Assembly: GCF_000317105.1 (NCBI RefSeq)
Contig: NC_019693.1
Location: 868,001-932,000, forward strand
From: Oscillatoria acuminata PCC 6304
GTDB lineage: Bacteria; Cyanobacteriota; Cyanobacteriia; Cyanobacteriales; Laspinemataceae
Length of the DNA stretch: 64,000 nt
Direction: 5' to 3'
Numbering within the stretch: position 1 is the stretch's first letter; every line of letters starts with the position of its first letter. Made by a program: the position numbers and the translations under genes. Positions 1 to 9,070 of this stretch are shown here, in pieces. Below the pieces are notes generated by a model. It was not told the DNA's origin. It searched no databases and was given only the letters and a program-made list of their open reading frames with translations.

Positions 1-507
1 TACGATTTCTATTTCAACTGCAATTCCTTTTGCACCTAACAAAATCTGGGCTAACCACTTAGCGCGAGGCAGATGGGTTTCGGAGGTGATGACTTTGACT
101 TTTTTCACATCCCACTGTTTCAAAAGTTCACCACTAAAGGTAAAGTTGGTAAAGGTAGAGTAGGCGCATCGTTCTAACCAAACATTCTGATTCGGAGCGC
201 GATCGCGATCGAAAATTAGCTGCACACAAGGGGAGGCCGAACCTTGAGAAATCACAATGGGAATGTCTGGATTCTGTTTAGCAAATTGGGTGACGTAGAT
301 TTCTCGTTGGATGCTACCACCGAGGACTAAAATCGCATCGACTGACCCAGCGGCAGCAGATTGTAGACGGATCATTTGGGCTGCCCAGAATCCACCCAGG
401 ATGAGAATAAAAGATACAGTAACCCCTATAACAATTTTCTGTTTTTTCCCTCTGCCTCGATTTCCTAACGGAGGAGGGGTGGGTTGGGGACGGGATTTTT
501 GTTTCAT
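1..507 (-). CDS. YdcF/SanA-family protein (DUF218), cut by the left edge
   Basis: The minus-strand reading frame starts with ATG at 505-507 and runs off the window at base 1, giving 169 visible N-terminal residues. Residues about 24-45 form one membrane segment after a basic, proline-rich N-terminus (MKQKSRPQPTPPPLGNRGRG), which predicts a protein anchored in the inner membrane with its domain outside. It then shows the DUF218 opening, DAILVLGGSIQRE, followed by IPIVISQGSASP and later VKVITSETHLPRA, the order seen in SanA/ElyC/YdcF proteins. These are linked to envelope integrity or polysaccharide assembly in other bacteria, but the biochemical activity is poorly defined. It starts 9 nt after the stop of the upstream gene (517-1302), so the two probably form one operon. 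The C-terminal part is not visible. Confidence 0.8.
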   Translation of the reverse strand, partial: MKQKSRPQPTPPPLGNRGRGKKQKIVIGVTVSFILILGGFWAAQMIRLQSAAAGSVDAILVLGGSIQREIYVTQFAKQNPDIPIVISQGSASPCVQLIFDRDRAPNQNVWLERCAYSTFTNFTFSGELLKQWDVKKVKVITSETHLPRAKWLAQILLGAKGIAVEIEIV

Positions 508-516
508 GGCGATCGC

Positions 517-1302
517 CTACTCCCTATCCGGTAGCAGAAATATCACTCGACCGTCCTCAGTGATTTCCTTCGAGGCCCCCAAGTTGAGCATTTCTTGTTC
601 GGCTCGTTGTCTAACCGATTCATTGATACTATTTTGATACACCTCATTCCAGGACCACAGGCGAATCCCGGTACTATCGGGTTCGGTTCTCAGGAAGTCG
701 GCTGCACCTTGATAGAGGCTTGCATAGTCTTCGTACTCTGTCCCGATCGCCCATTGCGCTGCCATTTCATGGGATTCAATGCTGCTGGGAATATCCCCCA
801 GTAACAGCAGTTGATCTAATCCTTTGAAGCGCCACACCAGAAAGGATTTGGGATTGATTTCTGGGGACAAGGCTTCTAGACCCCGTTCCATATATTGGAT
901 CCCCAGTTCGGGTTCCCCCTGGGCGAAGGAAACTGCCGTGGAGATAAACGGATACATTTCAGCGAAGCGAGGGTCGAGGCGGGTAATAACGTCGAAGTAT
1001 TCTTTATTTAAGGCGTAGCCAACTTGGTCTCGGATCTCTTCATCCCCAAAATACTGTACCCATTTGAGGAAGGCATAGTTGGCGATCAGGTTATCAAAAC
1101 CGAGGGTGGGCGATCGCCTGAGGATTTGGAGTTGGAGGGCTTCTTGTTGTTGAGCTTGTCTGGGGTCGGTTTGGGCTAGGCGGGGGTTTCCTAGACCCGT
1201 TTGCTGCATGATCATGGCTCCAGCGAGGGCGACAATGGCGATCGCCACAGTCCCCCATTTTCCCCACCCTCGCGAGGCAACGGTTTGTACTTTAGATTCC
1301 AC
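517..1302 (-). CDS. Membrane-anchored TPR-like conserved protein of unknown function
   Basis: 261 residues. One hydrophobic segment near residues 18-33 follows a short basic N-terminus, so the protein is probably an inner-membrane or thylakoid anchored protein with a soluble domain. The soluble part contains helical repeat-like stretches (for example LIANYAFLKWVQYFGDE, then YFDVITRLDPRFAEMYPF and GIQYMERGLEAL) that read like degenerate tetratricopeptide units. I do not recognise a catalytic motif. It lies directly upstream of the YdcF/SanA-type gene with a 9-nt gap, so a shared role in envelope or polymer export is a reasonable inference, but no function is shown by the sequence itself. The gene has an ordinary HIP1-bearing composition like its neighbours. 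Confidence 0.7.
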   Translation of the reverse strand: MESKVQTVASRGWGKWGTVAIAIVALAGAMIMQQTGLGNPRLAQTDPRQAQQQEALQLQILRRSPTLGFDNLIANYAFLKWVQYFGDEEIRDQVGYALNKEYFDVITRLDPRFAEMYPFISTAVSFAQGEPELGIQYMERGLEALSPEINPKSFLVWRFKGLDQLLLLGDIPSSIESHEMAAQWAIGTEYEDYASLYQGAADFLRTEPDSTGIRLWSWNEVYQNSINESVRQRAEQEMLNLGASKEITEDGRVIFLLPDRE

Positions 1303-2111
1303 TACACCCTTACTCCTGATCTAAATTCTGGCGGGTTGGAGGTAACCCCGGCCAGTGGTCCCAGTCCCTCGGTCTGGCTTGGTCTCCTGCGGACTGCCTC
1401 CTTCTATCGGACTTTCCTGCTCACTCTCAACCTAAGTTCGCTCTGTCTTCTGGGGTACCTGCCCCAAAGCGTTCAACCGGGCAGCCCGAGTTACAAAATT
1501 TCAACATCTACAGATTAACTTAAAAAATATTGCATCGGAACATACTGCGCTTGACAAATATTTTAGTTACACTAGAGACAACCTCAATTAAATCATCCGT
1601 GTGTCAACATCCATTCGGCGATTTCAGGGACGCTCACTGCTCCAGTCATCCGGAAACCGTTTCCGTTTTCATGAAGTCACTGCTAGTCAGGGGACCCAGG
1701 ACGGTTACTCCATTGTCACCCCATTTGATAACTTTACGGGTTGAAGGGCCACAAACCTCTCCAAGACAAACGGGAGCAAATGTTGCAACTCATTGAAATT
1801 GTTGGCACTTCAAATGCTATTGAGAGTAATAGCCCTTGTCTAATCAAGGTCACTGTTGAAAAATTCAAGCTAGGTCTGAAGTGACCCGCACTAGACCCGT
1901 TCTGGGTTAAGGCTTGGAGCAAAAAAAGCGCTTCCTGGAAAAAATAAACCCTGATTTGGAAAATTAACGACGACTTAACAAGAGCGACTATCAGTCCCGC
2001 AACTGGAAAAATTTGAAAGTCTAAAGAATCAATCTTACCCCATTGGTTCTCTGGATTAAATTCTCTAACCGATTGTCTCTATTCGTTAAACCTCATAATC
2101 CCCGAACTTAG
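1303..2111. other. 809-bp intergenic region with gene remnants
   Basis: Between the divergent genes at 1302 and 2112 there is no convincing intact gene. Short stretches read like old coding sequence: 1732-1884 is open on the plus strand and contains QLIEIVGTS followed by IKVTVEKFKLGLK, and another frame at about 1660-1740 is also peptide-like before a stop. A 15-bp palindrome (CGGAAACCGTTTCCG) lies near 1650. Promoters for both flanking genes must lie here but I cannot place them with confidence. Confidence 0.4.
1732..1884 (+). pseudogene. Possible dodecin-like gene remnant
   Basis: The frame from 1732 to the TGA at 1882-1884 contains an ATG at 1780 and reads MLQLIEIVGTSNAIESN..., ending with IKVTVEKFKLGLK. 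Dodecins, small flavin-binding proteins of about 70 residues, open with a similar IEIVGTS strand and close with a VTLKVGFKL-like strand. Here the central helix and the WFEV strand are absent, so if the resemblance is real this is a dodecin with an internal deletion. The resemblance is short and could be chance. Confidence 0.2.
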
Positions 2112-3407
2112 ATGAATCAATACTCAAAACGGAACTCCTTGCTGCAAATTGCCCTATTTGGTGGAGCCTTTGCCACCACTGCTGCTCTGACTTTATTAAC
2201 TCCTTTGGGCTCTCGGGCGGTGCGCGCACAACTTCAAAATAGTCCCAAGGCGATCGTCGATGAAGTCTGGCAAATCGTGAATCGGGACTATGTGGATGGC
2301 TCATTTAATCAGGTGAATTGGGAAGCTACGCGCACGGAGTTGTTAAGTCAGGAATATTCCTCGCCGGAACAGGCTTACGCTGCAGTACGGGTTGCTTTAG
2401 CCAAATTAAACGACCCCTACACGCGATTTTTAGACCCAGAACAGTTTGAGGAGTTGACCACTCAAACTTCGGGGGAAATGTCTGGGGTGGGGATGCGTTT
2501 AGAACTGAATGCAGATACCCAAAAAATCACGGTGGTTGAACCGATGGAAAATTCCCCAGCGAAGCAAGCGGGACTGCAATCGGGGGACCAAATTTTGCAG
2601 ATTGACGATCGCCCCACTCAAGGGATGAAGGTGGAAGAGGCGGCCCAATTGATTCGGGGAAAAGAAGGGACAGAAGTGAGTTTGCGGGTTTATCGCTCAA
2701 CGGAAGGGGAATTTGATGTCACGTTAAAACGGGCACGGATTGAACTCCAAGCGGTTCGCTACAATATCCGCGCTGAAGGCGGAACCAATGTCGGCTATAT
2801 CCAGTTATCTGAGTTTAGTTCCCATGCCGCAGAACAAATGCGCGATGCGATTGCGGAACTGAGCGATCGCGGGGTGGATGCGTTTGTTTTGGATTTGCGT
2901 GGCAATCCGGGCGGTTTATTGTACGCCAGCATTGATATCGCTCGGATGTGGTTAGATAGTGGGGAAATTGTCCGCACGGTCGATCGCAATGGCGGCAGTC
3001 AAGATTTTCGCGCCAATCGTTCGGCGATCGCCAAGCAACCTCTGGCGGTTTTAGTGGATAACCACTCCGCGAGTGCCAGCGAAATCTTATCCGGTGCCCT
3101 CAAAGATAACCGCCGCGCCACGATTATCGGCACTTCCACCTTTGGCAAAGCATTGGTGCAGTCGGTCCATTCCCTCTCCGATGGATCGGGGTTAACAGTG
3201 ACGATCGCCCATTACTACACTCCCAATGGTACTGATATATCCCAGCTTGGGATTACCCCGGATATCGCGATCGACTTGAGCAATGAGGATAAACGCCGTC
3301 TAGCTGCCAATCCCCAACTCCGGGGAACCTCCGATGACCCCTGCTATGCTCGTGCGGTTGCTTCGTTGCTGGCACAAGTCCAACCTAACCCGTTAGCGAT
3401 TCAATAA
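2112..3407 (+). CDS. C-terminal processing protease (S41 family, Ctp)
   Basis: 431 residues. Residues about 12-40 are a signal peptide with a hydrophobic core (FGGAFATTAALTLLTPLG), so the enzyme acts in the lumen or periplasm. The order is the helical N-terminal domain with DPYTRFLDPEQFEEL, a PDZ domain (about 115-200, GVGMRLELNADTQKITVVEP), and the peptidase S41 core. The catalytic serine is in NHSASASEILSGAL and the lysine in GTSTFGKALVQS, the Ser-Lys dyad of tail-specific proteases. Cyanobacteria carry CtpA, CtpB and CtpC paralogues. CtpA matures the D1 protein of photosystem II; I cannot decide which paralogue this is from the sequence alone. It is monocistronic, ending at a strong terminator shortly downstream. 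Confidence 0.9.
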   Translation: MNQYSKRNSLLQIALFGGAFATTAALTLLTPLGSRAVRAQLQNSPKAIVDEVWQIVNRDYVDGSFNQVNWEATRTELLSQEYSSPEQAYAAVRVALAKLNDPYTRFLDPEQFEELTTQTSGEMSGVGMRLELNADTQKITVVEPMENSPAKQAGLQSGDQILQIDDRPTQGMKVEEAAQLIRGKEGTEVSLRVYRSTEGEFDVTLKRARIELQAVRYNIRAEGGTNVGYIQLSEFSSHAAEQMRDAIAELSDRGVDAFVLDLRGNPGGLLYASIDIARMWLDSGEIVRTVDRNGGSQDFRANRSAIAKQPLAVLVDNHSASASEILSGALKDNRRATIIGTSTFGKALVQSVHSLSDGSGLTVTIAHYYTPNGTDISQLGITPDIAIDLSNEDKRRLAANPQLRGTSDDPCYARAVASLLAQVQPNPLAIQ

Positions 3408-3457
3408 ACTGCCTTTTTCGGGCATTTTCTAACTTAACAAGACCCGCAACAAGGACA

Positions 3458-3524
3458 AGAAACCGGGTTTGTGACCTCAATCTCTGGGGAATGACCCAAG
3501 TTTTGGTTAAGAAACCCGGTTTCT
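3458..3524. repeat. Dispersed long-hairpin element (AGAAACCGGGTTT type)
   Basis: Arms AGAAACCGGGTTT (3458-3470) and AAACCCGGTTTCT (3512-3524) are exact reverse complements around a loop of about 40 nt. The same arms recur at 12203-12267 and, degenerate, at 23954-24020, always between genes. Confidence 0.75.
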
Positions 3525-3542
3525 AATTTTCTAATCGGGACT

Positions 3543-3575
3543 AGAGGGACGCATCAGATCTGCGTCCCTCTTTTT
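3543..3575 (+). terminator. Rho-independent terminator of the ctp gene
   Basis: A perfect 10-11 bp stem (GAGGGACGCA at 3544-3553 pairing with TGCGTCCCTC at 3561-3570) with a 7-nt loop is followed by five T. It is oriented for the plus-strand protease gene and sits just before the 3' end of the convergent RTX gene. Confidence 0.9.
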
Positions 3576-3588
3576 ATGTTTCCAAAAC

Positions 3589-6294
3589 TCAATCCAAAAA
3601 CATGATATTATCTGCGGTTAAATTGCCGATGCCCAGATTGACTTGGGCGATCGCGCCGGAGGTAAAATCTCCATCATTATCGATATAGAGTTTTCCCGTA
3701 TCCGTTGCATAGCCAATCCGAGCATTACTACTCGTAATGGCTAAAATATTAGCCTGAGTATCGAGAATCACCGTCTCTGTCCCATCCATCACCGATGCCT
3801 TAGACAGGGTGACTGGGGTGCCCCCGGATACCCCGGAGAGATTCTCCGTCAAGGCGATCACATCTCCATCGGATCCAAAGGTAAAATCCGTAATGCGATC
3901 GCTGGCCGTTCCCGGGGAATTGCTGGTGGCATAGACAAAGATATCTTGACCTTTTCCACCTGTGAGGGTATCCACCCCATCTCCGGGAAACAACAGGTCA
4001 TTCCCCTCAGTGCCTTGCAAACTGTCGGGACCGCTAGAACCTGTAATAATATTAATCTGGGGTTGATTCTCCACCGTCACCACTGCCGGATTATTCGACG
4101 CCATCACCCGGATTTCCTCGGAGGTATTACTAAAGCTGTTGTTCTCCAGGAAGGCATTAGTCACTTCTGGTTCAACCACTATCCCAATCGGTGCATTCTC
4201 GATCGCATTATTGGTCAGGGTGACATTCTCGGAATTAGAAACCAGCTTAATCCCGACCTCCTCTTGATCTGCGCCAACAGGTAAATTGGATAAATTGCGG
4301 TTTTCCCCTAATCTCACCTGATTATCTTCAACTTCCGACTCCGACAAAGACCCCAAGATGCCAAAATCCACCGAGTCCAAGGTGTTATTGCGAACGATCG
4401 CACTCATTGTTGAGTCAAACATTCCCAAGACAATCCCGCCACTGCCTTGAATCAAATTATTCTCTACCGTTGCTGTGGCCGCATCCTCTAAATTGATGCC
4501 ATCGAGGGCATCAATAACTCGCACATTCTCAATGACCAGATTCTCAATCCCTGTCCCATTATTCCCTTGGACGGCCAAAATATCTCCATTGGTCTCGATG
4601 CCATCTAGGGTGACATTACTGGCGAGAATTCTAATACTGGTACCCCCCGCTTGACTAGAAATCACCGTCTCATTAGTCCCGCGAGCGCTGTCACCTCCGG
4701 CTACACCGGCATGAAACCCTTTCAACGTCAAGGCTTTATTGATTTCCAAGAGTTCGGAGTAGGTTCCGCCACTGACAATAATGGTATCTCCCGGATTGGC
4801 TTGGGCGATCGCTGTTTGAATGGAGGTATAAACCCGGTAAACCTCCAAAATTTCTGTATTCCTTCCCGCTTCACTAACCGCTACTTCAATCTCGAAATAA
4901 CTGCGATCGCTGAGGTTCTCGGTGTTAGTCAGTAAAATCTCCCCAGTTTCTGAATCGATTTCAAATAGGTCAGAGACTGACTCTCCCTCACTATCGACAA
5001 CATCCAACAGGGAATACTCAGTATTACTGGAATTGCCCTCGGTCGAAAGCATGGCGATCGGGCCTAGGGGAGTGGTGTCATTGGCGACAAACACTTGACT
5101 CGGTGCTGGGGGAATGGGATTGCTGGGCGGAAAAAACAGCACCGGCTCACTATCTGGAGGCGGAGGGGGTTCAATAAAAGCGCTGCGCGTGAATTCGATG
5201 TCGGTTCTTCTCACGCCCTGCAAGATGGCTAAATATTCCCCAGTTCGTATATCTTGGATGAGGGTATTGCTGGAATTTCCATCCCCTTCTTGTATAAAGT
5301 TTAAGTTCTCAAACCGGAGTTCCCCGAGCAGTTCAATTTGATCTTCGCCGAAGGTAAAATCAACAATCAGATTGGCTTCGCTCCGGGTGAAACTTCCGGT
5401 TCCCCGGGCCAGAATGAAGAGGTCGCCACCTGCTCCTCCAACTAACGTATCGCTCCCGAAACCGGCAACTAAGACATCACTTCCCCCGCCCCCGGAGAGG
5501 AAATTGTTGCCTTGATTGGCATACAAAGTATCATCGACCTCTCCTCCATACAAAATATCGTTCCCTTCATTTCCGTTTAACCAGTTGTTCCCCTCATCGG
5601 CAAAAATCAGATCATCTCCCTCTCCACCCGAGATCGTATCATTGCCGCCGTTGCCAAAGAGGACATCATTCCCTTTGTCGCCAAAAATGAGGTCATCGCC
5701 GTCGCCCCCAAAAACCGTATCATCATCTTGTCCACCGTAGAGGGTATCATCTCCCCCATTGCCCACTAATAAATCATTGCCCTGATTCCCGTATAACAGG
5801 TTGTTTCCCTCCCCGGCGTAGAGGGTGTCGTTTCCTTCGTTGCCCAAGAGGACGTCATTCCCTTTGTCGCCATAAAGTAGGTCATCTCCCTCGCCCCCAA
5901 AAACCGTATCATCATCTTGTCCGCCATAAATGATGTCGTTCCCCTCGCCCCCAACTACCCAGTCGTTCCCCTGATTTCCGAATAGGATGTTATTCCCGGC
6001 AACCCCATAGAGGATGTCGTTTCCTTCGTTACCATACAAGACATTATTTCCAACTTGGCCCACTAAGATATCATTACCGGGGCCGCCAGAGAGGGTATCA
6101 TCATCGGGTCCTGCATACAGGAAATCGTTACCCTGATTCCCTTGGATGTAGTTCGATCCGGGATTGCCCTGAAGCAGGTCATCCCCTGGACTGCCCAGGA
6201 TCGTATCATTGCCTTCGGGTCCCAGTAAAATTTCGGACTGGGCGGGTAGGCCCTCTATGCTATTGTTTTCCTCTGTGCCGTGGGTGGCGACCAT
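3589..6294 (-). CDS. RTX calcium-binding protein with a beta-helix domain
   Basis: 901 residues with no signal peptide. Residues about 20-305 are tandem RTX nonapeptides of the GGxGNDxLxG type (for example GGEGDDLLYGDKGNDVL), which fold into a calcium-loaded parallel beta-roll. They end in a module (GADLFILARG-like, VDFTFGEDQIELL) typical of type I secreted proteins. A proline-rich linker (FIEPPPPPDSEPVLFFPP) leads to a cadherin-like segment (EYSLLDVVDSEG) and then, about 495-735, a right-handed beta-helix of the pectate-lyase/NosD type (TIIVSGGTYSELLEINKALT, NLVIENVRVIDALDGINLED). The C-terminus returns to RTX repeats and ends AQVNLGIGNLTADNIMFLD. This predicts a cell-surface or exported protein secreted through a type I system not encoded here. 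It may be an adhesin or S-layer component; an enzyme role on polysaccharide is possible but no catalytic residues are evident. It is convergent with the protease gene. Confidence 0.85.
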   Translation of the reverse strand: MVATHGTEENNSIEGLPAQSEILLGPEGNDTILGSPGDDLLQGNPGSNYIQGNQGNDFLYAGPDDDTLSGGPGNDILVGQVGNNVLYGNEGNDILYGVAGNNILFGNQGNDWVVGGEGNDIIYGGQDDDTVFGGEGDDLLYGDKGNDVLLGNEGNDTLYAGEGNNLLYGNQGNDLLVGNGGDDTLYGGQDDDTVFGGDGDDLIFGDKGNDVLFGNGGNDTISGGEGDDLIFADEGNNWLNGNEGNDILYGGEVDDTLYANQGNNFLSGGGGSDVLVAGFGSDTLVGGAGGDLFILARGTGSFTRSEANLIVDFTFGEDQIELLGELRFENLNFIQEGDGNSSNTLIQDIRTGEYLAILQGVRRTDIEFTRSAFIEPPPPPDSEPVLFFPPSNPIPPAPSQVFVANDTTPLGPIAMLSTEGNSSNTEYSLLDVVDSEGESVSDLFEIDSETGEILLTNTENLSDRSYFEIEVAVSEAGRNTEILEVYRVYTSIQTAIAQANPGDTIIVSGGTYSELLEINKALTLKGFHAGVAGGDSARGTNETVISSQAGGTSIRILASNVTLDGIETNGDILAVQGNNGTGIENLVIENVRVIDALDGINLEDAATATVENNLIQGSGGIVLGMFDSTMSAIVRNNTLDSVDFGILGSLSESEVEDNQVRLGENRNLSNLPVGADQEEVGIKLVSNSENVTLTNNAIENAPIGIVVEPEVTNAFLENNSFSNTSEEIRVMASNNPAVVTVENQPQINIITGSSGPDSLQGTEGNDLLFPGDGVDTLTGGKGQDIFVYATSNSPGTASDRITDFTFGSDGDVIALTENLSGVSGGTPVTLSKASVMDGTETVILDTQANILAITSSNARIGYATDTGKLYIDNDGDFTSGAIAQVNLGIGNLTADNIMFLD

Positions 6295-6911
6295 TTTTTT
6301 ACTCCTGTTAAATATTATTAAGTTTGAGCTTGCCCAGGTTTAGAGTTTTTTTTTCTAAGTAATTATACGGCTTTTTGCGTAAACTTACTGAAAACCCGAA
6401 CTCAATTTCTGTATAAAATATGGCGGTAATTACATAAAATGCGGGAATTTCACCTAAATAAGGCTCTCGATGCCCGGAATGAACTCCTCGCAGAAATGGG
6501 CTTTGTCAACTACAATTATGGGAATTAGCCCACAATTAGGCCCACAAAACTCCCACTCCCGGGACGGATGAACCGATAGATGGCGATCGCCCGGTCAGCC
6601 CTGGCTCACTTTAGTACCCGGTTCTGGGTGGATTGAGAATGGCCACAGTCCTGAGCTTATCCCATGATGGTTATAATGACCTAAATTCACTCCGGTTCCA
6701 CTCTACCGGCTGGGGTGTTTACCCTGTGGAGATGGATATCCAAAAAATGTCTTTAGGTGATTGACAAATTTTGATTTTTATGTGTAGGAATAATTTTATT
6801 AACGGTTGATCCCCCTAAACCTGGGAATTTTGAGCGGAGGTGGGGGAACTAACAAAGGGGAGGTCTTGGCAGGATAGGCGTCTGGAGATAGAGAGATAGA
6901 ACGTGACGGAC
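6295..6911. other. 617-bp intergenic region
   Basis: This is the upstream region of the RTX gene (minus strand) and the downstream region of moaB. It is AT-rich close to the RTX start. A 29-codon frame on the plus strand (6439-6528, MREFHLNKALDARNELLAE...) looks peptide-like but has no ribosome-binding site that I can defend and may be a remnant. I see no repeat or RNA gene. Confidence 0.4.
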
Positions 6912-7424
6912 TCAATGTCCCCCGGATTTTACCTGTTGAGTGAGGTGAATTAATTCGGGTAAAATGAGCTGCTGGAGGGCAAGTTTCACCGCCCCGCTTG
7001 AACCAGGGATGGAGAAAATTAACTTAGATTGATAAAGGCCAGCGATCGCCCGAGAGGCGATCGCCCGCGACCCGATTTCTTGATAGCTTAAGGCGCGAAA
7101 GATTTCCCCAAAACCGGGTAAAGTCTTCTCTAGTAACAGTGCGATCGCATCATAAGTCGTATCCCTCGGCGCGATCCCGGTTCCCCCATTAAAAATTACC
7201 GCTTCTAACTCCGGATGTTGACCTAGGGCGACTAGATGGCCCTGAATCAACGCCGGTTCATCGGGAAGAATCGTATAATCTACCACAGCATGAGAGTTCT
7301 GGGTCAATAACCCTTGAATCAATTGGCCACTGCGGTCCGTTTCTGGGGTGCGCGTGTCGCTAATCGTGACAATAGCGCAATGGACGGTAACGGGTTGAGA
7401 GTCAGGATGAGGGATGTTTGTCAT
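6912..7424 (-). CDS. moaB: Molybdenum cofactor biosynthesis protein MoaB/Mog type
   Basis: 170 residues, the normal size of the MoaB/Mog family that adenylylates molybdopterin before molybdate insertion. Family marks are the opening strand VTISDTRTPETDRSGQLI, the substrate loop with FNGGTGIAPRDTTYDAI, and PGSSGAVKLAL near the C-terminus, which matches the P-G-x-x-x-A phosphate-binding turn. The cyanobacterial copy is generally annotated MoaB, and MoaB versus MogA function cannot be separated by eye. It is the last of three same-strand genes (LOG protein, psb28, moaB) with gaps of 54 and 47 nt, which may be co-transcribed. The enzyme would serve nitrate reductase and other Moco enzymes, none of which lie in the window. 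Confidence 0.88.
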   Translation of the reverse strand: MTNIPHPDSQPVTVHCAIVTISDTRTPETDRSGQLIQGLLTQNSHAVVDYTILPDEPALIQGHLVALGQHPELEAVIFNGGTGIAPRDTTYDAIALLLEKTLPGFGEIFRALSYQEIGSRAIASRAIAGLYQSKLIFSIPGSSGAVKLALQQLILPELIHLTQQVKSGGH

Positions 7425-7471
7425 AGCATTTTGAAGGCGATCGCGCCTGAATTGAGACCCTTGGAGAAGGG

Positions 7472-7807
7472 TTACGCCTTGCTAAACCCTAAACCATTTT
7501 CCTTGGCGTAGCGTTCCATGAACCGCATAAACCGATCCCAATCCGCTTGAGATTTCATCACATGGGTCGCTTCGATGCCGTCAGCTTGTCCGTTCACGAA
7601 TTTACCCTTGACATCCCGGCAAGCGATTTCCCCTTCTTCATCCAGCAAGTACATCCCGGTAATCTCATCGGTGCTATCCTTGTCCAGAATCGCGGGATTT
7701 TTGAAGTAAAAAGTGGCGGTTCCCTGTTTGCCATCTTTAGAGCGAGTTAGCCGCACGTCTGGGACCACTTCTTCCTTGATGCCTCGGGAAAACTGAATTT
7801 CAGTCAT
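7472..7807 (-). CDS. psb28: Photosystem II assembly protein Psb28
   Basis: 111 residues, the full length of Psb28 (Psb28-1). It has the conserved opening [20 protein letters not shown], the strand pattern [12 protein letters not shown], the motif [13 protein letters not shown] and the C-terminal helix [15 protein letters not shown]. Psb28 is a small soluble protein that binds the cytoplasmic face of the CP47-D1-D2 assembly intermediate (RC47) and protects it during photosystem II biogenesis and repair. The start is well placed, because the N-terminus MTEIQFSRG is typical of the family. It lies between the LOG gene and moaB on the same strand. This gene alone shows the organism to be photosynthetic. 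Confidence 0.95.
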   Translation of the reverse strand: MTEIQFSRGIKEEVVPDVRLTRSKDGKQGTATFYFKNPAILDKDSTDEITGMYLLDEEGEIACRDVKGKFVNGQADGIEATHVMKSQADWDRFMRFMERYAKENGLGFSKA

Positions 7808-7861
7808 GTTCTTGTAAAGTTTTATAAACGACTCTGGGGATTATTTTCTCATCTTTGGGCC

Positions 7862-8929
7862 TTATTTGCGCTCAGGATGAGAGGATTCTACAGAATCGGA
7901 GTCGCCGAGGGTGTTAATTCGGCGAATCAGTTCATACATCCGTCCGGCATCCCGACGGTTAAAGAAGAAAATCAGGCGGGGGAGTTCAAAGGTTTCATCG
8001 CCGGTTTCTTCCGGTAATCCTTGGCTTTTTTCGATGATGCCTCGGACGAGGATATCGCTAAACTCTTCATTGAGTTGGGCGAGGGCCTCATCGGAAAGTT
8101 CGGTTTTGAGGCGAATCACGAAGCGATCGCCCACATAGCGACTGGAGTGGTAAACGCGATAGAAACTGCGAACTGCTTCACAGGCGACATCGACATTATC
8201 GGTAATGGTGTAAATACTGCAATCATGAGGACTAATTAATCCTCGGTGCAGGAGGTGCTTGCGGATATAGGCATCCCAGTCTTTCCAGTAGTCGCCCCCG
8301 GGACAGTCAATCAGGACCACGGGACAGGGACCAAAGCGCCCGGTTTGTCCTAGAGTCAAGCATTCAAACGCTTCATCTTGCGTGCCGAATCCCCCGGGGA
8401 ACAGGGCGATCGCATCACTTTCCTTGAGGAAAAATAACTTGCGGGTAAAGAAGTATTTGAATTCGACTAAATTCTGAGGGTCAATATAGGGGTTCGCTTC
8501 CTGTTCAAAGGGCAGTTGAATGTTTAAGCCAAAGGAGTTAGCGGTTGAGGCTCCTTTATTGCCCGCGTCCATAATGCCACCCCCGGCCCCAGTCATCACC
8601 ATAAATCCCTGCTGGACGACTGCACGACCAAAGGCTTCAGCAATTTGGTATTCCGGGGCCTCTGGTGGAGTGCGCGCTGACCCAAAAATGGTGATTTTGC
8701 GGGTATGGCGATGGGGATGAAAGGCTTGGAAGGCGGCTTCCATATCGAGTAAAGCTGCACTGAGAATTTTCCAGTCCAGGCGTTCAATATCTTCACCCGT
8801 CAGGCGAACGAGGGTCCAGAGCGATCGCTCAATCCATTTTCTAAATTTGAGGTTGGGCAACTCATCAATGAGTTCATTAATCTGGGCCTGGAAGCGATCG
8901 AGAGAGTCAGAAGAGTAAGGGGAAGCCAT
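7862..8929 (-). CDS. LOG-family (TIGR00730-like) nucleotide-binding protein
   Basis: 355 residues. The Rossmann-like core shows ITIFGSARTPP, then MTGAGGGIMDAGNKGA and FPGGFGTQDEAFE, the PGGxGTxxE motif that defines the LOG/lysine-decarboxylase-like fold. Enzymes of this group split nucleoside 5'-monophosphates into a base and ribose phosphate, as in cytokinin activation. The protein is about 150 residues longer than the short LOG enzymes: an N-terminal helical extension (1-80) and a C-terminal extension (270-355) match the long form common in cyanobacteria, whose substrate is unknown. The PGGFGT motif is intact, so activity is plausible. It is the first of three closely spaced minus-strand genes. 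Confidence 0.85.
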   Translation of the reverse strand: MASPYSSDSLDRFQAQINELIDELPNLKFRKWIERSLWTLVRLTGEDIERLDWKILSAALLDMEAAFQAFHPHRHTRKITIFGSARTPPEAPEYQIAEAFGRAVVQQGFMVMTGAGGGIMDAGNKGASTANSFGLNIQLPFEQEANPYIDPQNLVEFKYFFTRKLFFLKESDAIALFPGGFGTQDEAFECLTLGQTGRFGPCPVVLIDCPGGDYWKDWDAYIRKHLLHRGLISPHDCSIYTITDNVDVACEAVRSFYRVYHSSRYVGDRFVIRLKTELSDEALAQLNEEFSDILVRGIIEKSQGLPEETGDETFELPRLIFFFNRRDAGRMYELIRRINTLGDSDSVESSHPERK

Positions 8930-9070
8930 AAATCTCAGAAAGGCTGCACCTTGATTCTAGCGAAAAGCGATCCCCAGTGGGAGAAAAACCGATGGGGGTA
9001 GAGATTTTTATTGCTACCGGATTAGATCCCCGAGACAAAAACCCGGGTTTCTGGTCCTTTCTTTATTACT

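Noticed and set aside
5400-6250. Regular GC-rich repeats in the 3589-6294 gene as a DNA repeat or array
   Set aside because: They are the codons of RTX nonapeptides and need no other explanation.
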